6,290 bases of DNA from Methanobacteriota archaeon. Lineage in GTDB: Archaea > Thermoplasmatota > Thermoplasmata > UBA10834. Shown here piece by piece: positions 1 to 4,641 of the stretch. The stretch lies in contig JAABQR010000153.1 in the NCBI GenBank assembly GCA_011391345.1, forward strand, positions 1 through 6,290, read 5' to 3'. The notes beneath the pieces are model-generated. The model had not been told where the DNA came from and searched no databases. It worked only from the letters and a program-made list of their open reading frames with translations. The translations under genes and the position numbers were made by a program. Position 1 is the stretch's first letter. Every line of letters begins with the position of its first letter.

Positions 1-566
1 TCCCTGCTCCACGACTCGATCAGCTCCTTCTCGGCGTCCTTGAGCACATCCGCCTTGGCCATCAGGAGGAGCATAGGGACCGGGAGCCTGAAGTGGACCG
101 TGGCAGCGAGCATGAGGGACGAGACGTAACCGTTCGGCGTCCTGGCCACGGAAGGGTCGAACAGGAACGCCAGCGCGGAATCCTCAACGCCCAGCTCCTC
201 GACGATCACCTTGCTGCTCTGCCTGAACGTGAACAGCTCGAGCTGTCCCGGGGTGTCGATGAGGACGTAGTCCGTGTTGAAGCCCGCGATGACCTCCGAG
301 ATCTCCTTGATGTTAAGGGCCATCATGTCCGCCGCGGCTATCTGCGCGCCGTTGGGACCGAGCCCGTACTCCTTCATGACATCGGCGAGGTCGACCCAGT
401 CGCGCACGTCCACGTCGGGGTTGTACATCAGCGCCTCGACGCCCGGGTCCAGGTTGACCGTGATGGCGTCGTAGCCCTGTCTCTGCATCCACTGCTGGAA
501 AGCGTATGTTAGAGTGCTCTTCCCGCAGCCCGCGGTCCCCACAAAATAGACGTTCATGGCTGCCAT
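1..566 (-). CDS. GPN-loop GTPase, N-terminal part (runs off left edge)
   Basis: Seen: 188 residues are present and the C-terminus lies beyond position 1. The P-loop GTAGCGKST is at residues 10-18, the family-defining Gly-Pro-Asn is at 70-72 (LGPNGAQ), and the G3 motif DTPGQLE is at 104-110. The G4 position reads AKAD (170-173) where (N/T)KxD is usual. Known: GPN-loop GTPases are dimeric cytosolic SIMIBI-class GTPases, and the GPN motif reaches into the partner's active site. Eukaryotic members help assemble and import RNA polymerase II; the archaeal role is less clear. Start: ATG at 566 has AGGAG (574-578) 7 nt upstream; an in-frame ATG at 557 is the alternative. Family proteins are about 250 residues, so roughly 60-70 are missing. 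The gene begins 29 bp after the tRNA-Lys CCA end on the same strand, with no visible promoter between. Family assignment is secure; the cellular role is not. Confidence 0.93.
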   Translation of the reverse strand, partial: MAAMNVYFVGTAGCGKSTLTYAFQQWMQRQGYDAITVNLDPGVEALMYNPDVDVRDWVDLADVMKEYGLGPNGAQIAAADMMALNIKEISEVIAGFNTDYVLIDTPGQLELFTFRQSSKVIVEELGVEDSALAFLFDPSVARTPNGYVSSLMLAATVHFRLPVPMLLLMAKADVLKDAEKELIESWSR

Positions 567-573
567 CGAATAG

Positions 574-578
574 CTCCT
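574..578 (-). promoter_or_regulatory. Shine-Dalgarno of the GPN GTPase
   Basis: AGGAG reads on the minus strand with a 7-nt spacer to the ATG at 566. It favours that start (protein beginning MAAMNVYF) over the in-frame ATG at 557. A Shine-Dalgarno also implies a leadered transcript, which fits transcription starting upstream, possibly at the tRNA promoter. Confidence 0.7.
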
Positions 579-595
579 GGCGGTATCAAGGGTTT

Positions 596-699
596 TGGCG
601 GGCCTGAAGGGATTCGAACCCTTGGCCAATCGGTATCCCCTGCGATTCCTGAGAATCGAAGTAAGAGCCGATTGCTCTACCTAGCTGAGCTACAGGCCC
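596..699 (-). tRNA. tRNA-Lys(CUU) with intron and encoded CCA
   Basis: Seen on the minus strand: acceptor stem GGGCCTG (699-693) pairs with CAGGCCC (606-600). The D arm is GCTC-AGCTAGGTA-GAGC, and the T arm is AAGGG-TTCGAAT-CCCTT. The anticodon stem ATCGG pairs with CCGAT (633-629). With the 27-nt intron (661-635) removed, the anticodon loop is CTCTTAA, giving anticodon CTT (665-663), a lysine tRNA reading AAG. The mature body is 74 nt, with discriminator G at 599 followed by CCA at 598-596 in the DNA. Every stem is fully paired, so the gene looks intact. AAG is common in the surrounding genes, in keeping with a dedicated CUU tRNA. A TATA box lies about 30 bp upstream (725-733). The isotype rests on the splice site chosen, which the bulge-helix-bulge geometry supports. 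Confidence 0.96.
635..661 (-). other. tRNA-Lys intron (bulge-helix-bulge)
   Basis: The 27-nt intron lies between tRNA positions 37 and 38, the commonest archaeal site. In the precursor, CUCU (tRNA 32-35) can pair with GGGG near the intron's 3' end as a 4-bp central helix with U-G wobbles. Flanking it are 3-nt bulges UA^C and AU^A, with cuts after the second base, which is the canonical substrate of archaeal tRNA splicing endonuclease. The intron core folds as CGATTC-TCAG-GAATCG, a perfect 6-bp stem with a 4-nt loop. The fold was done by eye. Confidence 0.88.
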
Positions 700-724
700 A
701 CGAAGGCGCAGTATAAACTCGCTC

Positions 725-733
725 TTTATATAA
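725..733 (-). promoter_or_regulatory. TATA box of tRNA-Lys
   Basis: The minus strand reads TTATATAAA, close to the archaeal TATA consensus. Its centre is about 30 bp upstream of the mature tRNA 5' end (699), so transcription would start near 703 and RNase P would remove only a few nucleotides. It may also drive the downstream GPN GTPase gene. A weaker AT patch at 711-718 is too close to the tRNA to be the main box. Confidence 0.75.
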
Positions 734-758
734 CTATCGAAGCACCCAGCCGGTTGCG

Positions 759-791
759 ACTTGCCTGGCTGTCCCTGCGCAACTTGCCTGG
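759..791. repeat. Short direct repeat ACTTGCCTGG x2
   Basis: ACTTGCCTGG occurs at 759-768 and again at 782-791, 23 bp apart. Each copy is preceded by TGCG, directly in the first and with two extra bases (CA) in the second. A spacing of about two helical turns would put both copies on the same DNA face, which suits a dimeric regulator. It could equally be a small tandem duplication. It sits upstream of the tRNA TATA box on one strand and of the AT-rich promoter-like block on the other. Confidence 0.5.
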
Positions 792-844
792 ACCCTGAAC
801 TTCGGCACCGCATTTTGACATATTTGATGAATTACAATGAGCAG

Positions 845-854
845 ATTATTTATT
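845..854 (+). promoter_or_regulatory. TATA-like element upstream of the hairpin region
   Basis: ATTATTTATT stands out in otherwise GC-rich sequence, and a second AT patch (CATATTT, 819-825) lies just upstream. A start about 25 bp downstream of the element would be near 875, at the first hairpin, so it could drive a small RNA or a long leader for the hydrolase. Judged by composition and position only. Confidence 0.4.
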
Positions 855-870
855 CTGACCTCGGGCATTG

Positions 871-968
871 TCGAGGTCCTCGATGACCCCGTCGACCTCC
901 GTCGGCAGACGGGTCTGGAAGGGAGTGTGGACTCCCTGGCTTCGACCCAGCTCAGACGGACCCGTACA
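871..968 (+). ncRNA. Candidate structured RNA or leader (unidentified)
   Basis: Three local hairpins lie close together: TCGAG-GTC-CTCGA with one bulged base (871-883), CCGTC-GGCA-GACGG (899-912), and GGGAGT-GTGG-ACTCCC (921-936). A longer pairing, ACGGGTC (909-915) with GACCCGT (959-965), would enclose the third and is followed at once by ACA (966-968). The second hairpin and the long pairing share bases and so are alternatives. A TATA-like element precedes the region at 845-854. I recognise no RNA family: no convincing K-turn, C/D boxes or H/ACA pocket could be placed. GC-rich sequence forms hairpins easily, so this stays tentative. Confidence 0.25.
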
Positions 969-974
969 CCAGAA

Positions 975-982
975 GATTTATT
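975..982 (+). promoter_or_regulatory. TATA-like box of the MBL-fold hydrolase
   Basis: GATTTATT is centred about 30 bp before ATG 1009 and stands out in GC-rich surroundings. Archaeal transcription starts about 25 bp downstream of the TATA centre, which would give a leaderless or nearly leaderless message beginning around 1004-1009. Confidence 0.5.
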
Positions 983-1008
983 GGCGGACGGGGCGTTGGC
1001 CGCGAAGG

Positions 1009-1782
1009 ATGCACGGAGCCTCCGTCATGGTACTGAGCAGCGGCAGCTGCGGCAACTCGATCGTGTTCTCGAGCGATGGAGCCTCAGTCATGATAGACGC
1101 GGGGTTGTCATGCAGGGAACTCGAACGGAGGATGTCGATGTTCGGGCTCGACCCGTCCGATATGGACGCGCTCCTGCTCACGCACGAGCATACCGACCAC
1201 ACCCGAGGGGCCAAGAGGTTCTGCTCCACGTATGATGTGCCGGTCTACGGCACTGACGGCACCCTGTCCCTCACGCCCCTCGAGGGCGTCGAGCTGAGGC
1301 CGATATCCAACAGGCACGCGTTCGAGGTGGGCCCGTTCAAGGTCTCCCCGTTCCCCATAAAGCACCTCGCCGCCGAGCCGGTCGCGTACTCCATCTCCGA
1401 CGACGGCTTCAAGCTGTCAGTGGCGTCCGACCTGGGTTGCGCGACCCCCAAGGTCCTCGAGGCGCTCCAATCGTCCCAGGTGCTCATGATCGAGGCGAAC
1501 TACGACGACGAGATGCTCATGAAAGGCACATATCCCGACTTCCTGAAGAGGACGATCAGAGGGGACCATGGGCACCTGTCGAACGATGATGCCGCAATGG
1601 TCTGCTCGCACGTGATCTCCGACGTCACGAAGACCGTCGTCCTCCTGCACCTGAGCAGGGAGAACAACACCCCGGAGAAGGCCGCCCAGACCGTATCCGA
1701 TGGCATACGCAAGAACGGAAGGGATGTGAGGCTCGAGGTCACCGAGCACGGAGGCTCGAAGGGACCGATCGGCCTACGATGA
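1009..1782 (+). CDS. MBL-fold metallohydrolase, YycJ/WalJ-like
   Basis: The protein is 257 residues with a metallo-beta-lactamase fold. Seen: LSSGSCGNS near the N-terminus, a hallmark of the YycJ/WalJ group. The metal-binding THEHTDH has H59, H61, D63 and H64, followed by H119 in PIKHLAAEP, D141 in SDLG, H189 in GHLSN and H214 in HLSRENN. All expected ligands of a dinuclear metal site are present, so it should be active. Known: the fold covers nucleases, phosphodiesterases and other hydrolases. Bacterial WalJ/YycJ is a DNA exonuclease-like protein linked to cell-wall signalling; the archaeal substrate is unknown. Start: ATG 1009 keeps the whole first beta strand and lies 30 bp after a TATA-like box. 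ATG 1027 is the alternative, with GGAG (1015-1018) 8 nt upstream, and would shorten the protein by 6. The 3' end overlaps the convergent Gins51 gene by 9 bp. Family is confident, start moderately so. Confidence 0.9.
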   Translation: MHGASVMVLSSGSCGNSIVFSSDGASVMIDAGLSCRELERRMSMFGLDPSDMDALLLTHEHTDHTRGAKRFCSTYDVPVYGTDGTLSLTPLEGVELRPISNRHAFEVGPFKVSPFPIKHLAAEPVAYSISDDGFKLSVASDLGCATPKVLEALQSSQVLMIEANYDDEMLMKGTYPDFLKRTIRGDHGHLSNDDAAMVCSHVISDVTKTVVLLHLSRENNTPEKAAQTVSDGIRKNGRDVRLEVTEHGGSKGPIGLR

Positions 1783-2436
1783 GCCTATGATCTTGATCTT
1801 GCCATGGGACAGGAGGGTGTCGGCGACGCTCTTCGGTATGGAGACCACATCCTCCTTCCTGAGCTTGTAGTCCCTGTCCACACCCGCGAACGTGGGCACG
1901 TCCTCGAGGACGCGCGCCATCACGAGCCCGTCACTGTCATTCTCAGGAGGAGCCTCTTCGGCCTTGGCCTTGACCTTCGGTTCCTCCTTCCTCATCGTGG
2001 GGACCTCGACCATCTCCTCCTGCCTGGTCGTCCTCGGCCCCAGTATCTCGAAGTCGGCGTTCGAGTCCTTGTGAGCGGCCAGAACCGATGTCAGGCTCGA
2101 GAAGAGGACGAGTTCATCGGGCGTCAGGTTCGCCGTGTCGGGGTTGTCGCCCGAGACCTTCCTGAGGGCGATGAGAGATATCTTCCTCGTGCGCAGCTCG
2201 TACACGCGCTTCGCCTTGTCGATCGCCTTCTTCAGCTGGTCGTTGAGCATCATGCTCGCGTGCGAGCTCGGGTTCATCCCTATCTCCCGCTCGCTCTCCT
2301 TCCTGATGCTCTTGATGTACGCGGATATCCGGTCATAGAGGGCGGGATCGACCTTCGTCAGCTGGGGAGACCTGTTCTCCTGCCTGAAAAGGGTCATGAT
2401 GTCCTCGTAGTTCATGTCCCCCCGCTGCTCGGCCAT
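1774..2436 (-). CDS. gins51: DNA replication factor GINS, Gins51-type subunit
   Basis: The protein is 220 residues. Known: GINS joins the MCM helicase and a Cdc45/RecJ-like protein in the archaeal replicative helicase (CMG-like) complex. Some archaea use a Gins51 homotetramer, others Gins51 with Gins23. Seen: an N-terminal helical A domain (about 8-125) starts NYEDIMTLFRQENRSPQL and contains the RKISLIALRKV helix and NLTPDEL. A charged, probably disordered linker (about 131-169) is rich in Lys, Glu, Ala and Pro. The small C-terminal B domain (about 171-219) reads VLEDVPTFAGVD...EDVVSIPKSVADTLLSHGKI. The A-then-B order is that of Gins51 (the Sld5/Psf1 class). Start: ATG 2436 lies 26 bp from a TATA box centred at 2462, implying a leaderless message. 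In-frame GTG 2454 (6 residues longer) sits inside the promoter, and ATG 2415 would give a 213-residue form. It is transcribed divergently from the DUF167-TOPRIM pair. Confidence 0.9.
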   Translation of the reverse strand: MAEQRGDMNYEDIMTLFRQENRSPQLTKVDPALYDRISAYIKSIRKESEREIGMNPSSHASMMLNDQLKKAIDKAKRVYELRTRKISLIALRKVSGDNPDTANLTPDELVLFSSLTSVLAAHKDSNADFEILGPRTTRQEEMVEVPTMRKEEPKVKAKAEEAPPENDSDGLVMARVLEDVPTFAGVDRDYKLRKEDVVSIPKSVADTLLSHGKIKIIGSS

Positions 2437-2456
2437 GTTCGAAGCATACGCCACGG

Positions 2457-2466
2457 TGATATATCA
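2457..2466 (-). promoter_or_regulatory. TATA box of Gins51
   Basis: TGATATATCA is a perfect 10-bp palindrome with an ATATAT core. Its centre is 26 bp upstream of ATG 2436 on the minus strand, the spacing expected between an archaeal TATA box and the transcription start. This indicates a leaderless mRNA and argues against the GTG start at 2454. Confidence 0.65.
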
Positions 2467-2497
2467 TGATTGCGAGCAGGACCCATCGTGAGGGCAA

Positions 2498-2507
2498 CTA
2501 GTTATAC
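2498..2507 (+). promoter_or_regulatory. TATA-like box of the DUF167-TOPRIM pair
   Basis: CTAGTTATAC is an AT-rich island between GC-rich flanks, centred about 34 bp before ATG 2537. It predicts a start near 2529 and a leader of only a few bases. It shares the divergent region with the Gins51 TATA box, about 40 bp away, so the two promoters could influence each other. Confidence 0.5.
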
Positions 2508-2536
2508 CGACCCCGGGAATCACAGCCCAGGGTAGG

Positions 2537-2836
2537 ATGGAGCGGAGGGATTTCATCGAGCCCAGCGGCGAAGGCTGCAAGATATGGATAGACGCATCGC
2601 CGGGCGCCCCAAGGAGCGAGGTCGCGGGTGTCAACCAGTGGCGTGTGGCGCTGCAGGTCAGGATAGGCGCGCAGCCGAAGGATGGGGCCGCGAACGAGGA
2701 GCTGGTCAGGTTCCTGGCCGAGAAGCTGGGCATCCCAAGAAGGAGGGTCGTCCTCGTCAAAGGAGAACGGTCCTCGACGAAGATCCTGGAAGTGTCACTG
2801 GGCGTCGACGAGGTCCGGAAGAGGCTGGGGGTGTGA
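2537..2836 (+). CDS. DUF167 (YggU family) small protein
   Basis: The protein is 99 residues. Seen: the family signature lies in the second half, with VRIGAQPKDGAANEELVRFLAEKLG at about 43-67 (written in parts: Q-P-K-D-G-A-A-N then E-E-L-V), followed by VVLVKGERSSTKILEV, whose G..S..K pattern closes the domain. Known: DUF167 proteins are about 100 residues, alpha/beta, found in all three domains of life, with structures solved but no established biochemical function. Here it is the first gene of a plus-strand pair with the TOPRIM protein 31 bp downstream, and divergent from Gins51. That context leans towards information processing but does not show it. ATG 2537 is the first start after the promoter-like box; GGTAGG directly abuts it, too close for a good Shine-Dalgarno. 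No odd features. Family call is confident, function unknown. Confidence 0.9.
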   Translation: MERRDFIEPSGEGCKIWIDASPGAPRSEVAGVNQWRVALQVRIGAQPKDGAANEELVRFLAEKLGIPRRRVVLVKGERSSTKILEVSLGVDEVRKRLGV

Positions 2837-2852
2837 CATCATCATAACCCCG

Positions 2853-2857
2853 GGTGA
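2853..2857 (+). promoter_or_regulatory. Shine-Dalgarno of the TOPRIM gene
   Basis: GGTGA, part of the anti-Shine-Dalgarno complement, lies 10 nt before ATG 2868. It selects that ATG as the start and suggests the TOPRIM gene is translated from a leadered message shared with DUF167. No TATA box is seen in the 31-bp gap between the two genes. Confidence 0.5.
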
Positions 2858-2867
2858 ACGCCTCGAC

Positions 2868-3245
2868 ATGATACTCGAGGTCGTGGACGAGCTCGAGCAC
2901 ATGAGCGACGGGGCGCCCATAGTGGTCGAGGGACTGAAGGACGTCGAGGCGCTCAAGAGGATGGGCATCAAGAGGAACGTGGTCTCGCTAGGGAAGGGGC
3001 TGACCGTGTTCGCCTTCTGCGAGAAACTGGCACTCGGGTCTGGTTCCGCAGTCATCCTGACGGACTGGGACCGGAAGGGGGGCAAGCTCGCGAGGATGCT
3101 CAAGGACGCCCTCGAAGCGAACGGCGTCAAGGCGAACCTGGACCTCAGGGCGAGGCTGGTTATCCTGGCCAAGAAGGACATCAAGGACATCGAGAGCCTG
3201 CCGAAGTACGTCCGGAGACTCGGAGAGATGGCCAACAGGCCATGA
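2868..3245 (+). CDS. Stand-alone TOPRIM domain protein (UPF0292-like)
   Basis: The protein is 125 residues, essentially one TOPRIM domain. Seen: the conserved glutamate E21 in PIVVEGLKD, and the DxD motif D66/D68 in ILTDWDRKGG. Together these make the metal-binding acidic cluster shared by topoisomerases, DnaG primases, OLD nucleases and RecR. Known: archaea carry short TOPRIM proteins of this kind (UPF0292/COG1658-like), similar in size to the bacterial 5S rRNA maturase RNase M5, but with no settled function. A nuclease or RNA/DNA-processing role is inferred from the fold. The C-terminal part (about 95-125) is rich in Lys, Arg and Asp. Start: ATG 2868 has GGTGA 10 nt upstream, and the frame is open far upstream only because it overlaps DUF167. 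It is the second gene after DUF167 and probably co-transcribed. Confidence 0.87.
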   Translation: MILEVVDELEHMSDGAPIVVEGLKDVEALKRMGIKRNVVSLGKGLTVFAFCEKLALGSGSAVILTDWDRKGGKLARMLKDALEANGVKANLDLRARLVILAKKDIKDIESLPKYVRRLGEMANRP

Positions 3246-3278
3246 CCCGGACGAGAACCGCTGTTGTGGGACGAAAAA

Positions 3279-3288
3279 GGATTTACGA
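3279..3288 (+). promoter_or_regulatory. Probable promoter element of gcvPA
   Basis: An A-rich run followed by GGATTTACGA (3273-3288) has its AT core centred at about 3284, 26 bp before ATG 3310. There is no Shine-Dalgarno before that ATG, so a leaderless gcvPA-gcvPB message starting at or near the ATG is likely. The match to the TATA consensus is weak. The 64-bp gap (3246-3309) is too short for a glycine riboswitch, and none is seen. Confidence 0.45.
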
Positions 3289-3309
3289 TAGCATCCCGAT
3301 GAAAAGCCT

Positions 3310-4641
3310 ATGGGGCTCTCCAAGTGTTCCCTTGAGATGCTTCAGGAGATGGGACTGAAGTCGGTCGAAGACCTCTTCACGGACATTCCGAAAGAGGTCA
3401 GGACCAACGGCCTGAGGCTCCCTGACGGCATGTCTGAGCTCGAACTGAGGCGCGAACTCGGGTCCATGCTCGCGGCCAACAGAACCGCGGACTCGCACCC
3501 ATCCTTCCTTGGCGCGGGGATATACAACCACTTCATACCCGCAGCGGTCAGGACCATCATGGGCCGTTCGGAGTTCATCACATCATACACGCCCTATCAG
3601 CCCGAGATCAGCCAGGGCATGCTCCAGGCGCTCTTCGAGTACCAGTCGTACATGGCCGAGCTGACGGCCATGGACGTGGTCAACTCCAGCATGTACGACG
3701 CGTCGACGGCGTTGGGAGAGGCCGCGCTCATGAGCAACCGCATCAACGGCGCGAAGAAGTTCCTGGTCAGCAGAGCTGTGAGCCCGGAGAGACGAGATGT
3801 CGCGCGTCTGTACGCCAAGGGCGCGGGGATAGAGCTCGTCGAGGTCGGGTACGACAGGCCGACTGGCACAGTGGACCTGGAAGACCTCAGGTCCAAATTG
3901 TCCCCGGAAGTCTCCGGCTTCTACTTCGAGACACCGAACTTCCTCGGGCCGATAGAGCCACACTGGAAGGATATCAGGGAGATACTGGGCCAGAAGACGA
4001 TGGTCGTCGGGACGAACCCGATGGCCCTCGCGCTCCTGAGACCCCCCGGGGACATGGGAGCGGACATCGTCATCGGGGAGGCGCAGGTCTTCGGCGCCCC
4101 CATGAGCCTGGGAGGGCCCACGGTCGGCGTGCTCGGCTGCAAGTCCGAGCATGTGCGGAAGATGCCTGGCAGGATCATCGGCATGACGGCGGACCTGGAT
4201 GGCAGGACCGCGTTCTGCATGACGCTCCAGACAAGGGAGCAGCACATACGAAGGAGCAAGGCGACATCCAACATCTGCTCGAACGAGGCTCTGCTGGCGC
4301 TCGGGGCGGCCGCCTACCTCGCCGTCGTGGGACGGACGGGCCTGCAGGAGATCGCCGCGAAGAACGTCGGGAACATGAAGGCGCTCTCGGCGCGGATCAC
4401 CAAGATATCCGGCTTCAGGGCGCCACACTTCTCAGCCGCGCATTTCAACGAGTTCGTGGTCACATCGGACGAGAAGGCGTCCGAAGTCGACAGAGCCCTG
4501 CTCTCGAAGGGGATACAGGGAGGCCATGTCCTCACGAAGCACTTCCCAGAGCTGGGGAACGCCGCGCTCTATGCGACGACGGAGATGCACACGAAGGAGG
4601 ACCATGACAGACTGATCGAGGCCCTGGAGGGGATCAGATGA
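3310..4641 (+). CDS. gcvPA: Glycine dehydrogenase (decarboxylating) subunit 1
   Basis: The protein is 443 residues and matches the N-terminal half of the P-protein. Known: with GcvPB it forms the PLP enzyme that decarboxylates glycine and loads the aminomethyl group onto lipoyl-GcvH in the cytosolic glycine cleavage system. Seen: SVEDLFTDIPKEVR near the N-terminus, SFLGAGIYNHFIPAAV, PYQPEISQG (95-103) and NSSMYDASTALGEA (125-138), all hallmarks of this subunit. It lacks the PLP-binding lysine, which belongs to GcvPB, as expected. Length is normal (about 440-450), but the usual few residues before the first helix (an RYxPxT-like segment) are absent. An in-frame TAG at 3289 leaves ATG 3310 as the only ATG start. 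The last codons overlap gcvPB as ATGA and hold its Shine-Dalgarno, pointing to coupled translation and equal output of the two subunits. Confidence 0.96.
   Translation: MGLSKCSLEMLQEMGLKSVEDLFTDIPKEVRTNGLRLPDGMSELELRRELGSMLAANRTADSHPSFLGAGIYNHFIPAAVRTIMGRSEFITSYTPYQPEISQGMLQALFEYQSYMAELTAMDVVNSSMYDASTALGEAALMSNRINGAKKFLVSRAVSPERRDVARLYAKGAGIELVEVGYDRPTGTVDLEDLRSKLSPEVSGFYFETPNFLGPIEPHWKDIREILGQKTMVVGTNPMALALLRPPGDMGADIVIGEAQVFGAPMSLGGPTVGVLGCKSEHVRKMPGRIIGMTADLDGRTAFCMTLQTREQHIRRSKATSNICSNEALLALGAAAYLAVVGRTGLQEIAAKNVGNMKALSARITKISGFRAPHFSAAHFNEFVVTSDEKASEVDRALLSKGIQGGHVLTKHFPELGNAALYATTEMHTKEDHDRLIEALEGIR
4626..4635 (+). promoter_or_regulatory. Very strong Shine-Dalgarno of gcvPB
   Basis: GGAGGGGATC matches the full anti-Shine-Dalgarno complement GGAGGTGATC at 9 of 10 positions. 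It lies inside the last codons of gcvPA, with the GGAGG core 7 nt before ATG 4638. This contrasts with gcvPA, which has none. Ribosomes ending gcvPA would be placed to restart at once on gcvPB. Confidence 0.85.

Larger units (their letters stand above)
737..1008. other. Intergenic interval without a convincing protein gene
   Basis: About 270 bp lie between the tRNA promoter and the hydrolase gene. Contents: a direct repeat (759-768 and 782-791), an AT-rich block (811-855) with two TATA-like sequences, a GC-rich hairpin-forming part (871-965), and a TATA-like box next to the hydrolase (975-982). An open frame of 132 codons from 837 crosses it, but that frame continues out of phase into the hydrolase and resembles no family I know, so I do not call it a gene. 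The interval could be a long leader with regulatory structure, an RNA gene, or decayed sequence. Confidence 0.5.

Noticed and set aside
93..512. Plus-strand open frame of 139 codons
   Set aside because: It is antisense to the GPN GTPase, whose motifs are all intact on the minus strand.
823..858. C/D box guide RNA (TTGATGA followed by CTGA)
   Set aside because: Only about 24 nt separate the boxes, no internal C'/D' pair is present, and no closing terminal stem was found.
909..968. H/ACA guide RNA suggested by a stem followed directly by ACA
   Set aside because: The 8-nt unpaired segment is on one side only, with no bases for the 5' half of a guide pocket, and the terminal stem-loop has no K-turn or K-loop.
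837..1235. Plus-strand open frame of 132 codons starting in the intergenic interval
   Set aside because: The first half looks protein-like, but the frame runs out of phase through the hydrolase's conserved N-terminus and metal site, and matches no family I know.
1774..1782. Tail-to-tail overlaps (1774-1782 and 6107-6110) as possible regulatory antisense sites
   Set aside because: Short stop-codon overlaps between convergent genes are routine in compact archaeal genomes, and no structure or terminator is visible there.
2437..2454. Longer Gins51 from GTG 2454
   Set aside because: It would place the start codon a few bases from the TATA box, which predicts transcription starting at about 2436; the six extra residues are not part of the A domain.
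3246..3309. Glycine riboswitch before gcvPA
   Set aside because: The gap is 64 bp, partly promoter, with no paired aptamer architecture; a leaderless message also leaves no room.
3583..4428. Open frame of 281 codons antisense to gcvPA
   Set aside because: Arg- and His-rich translation with no domain; gcvPA is unmistakable on the other strand.
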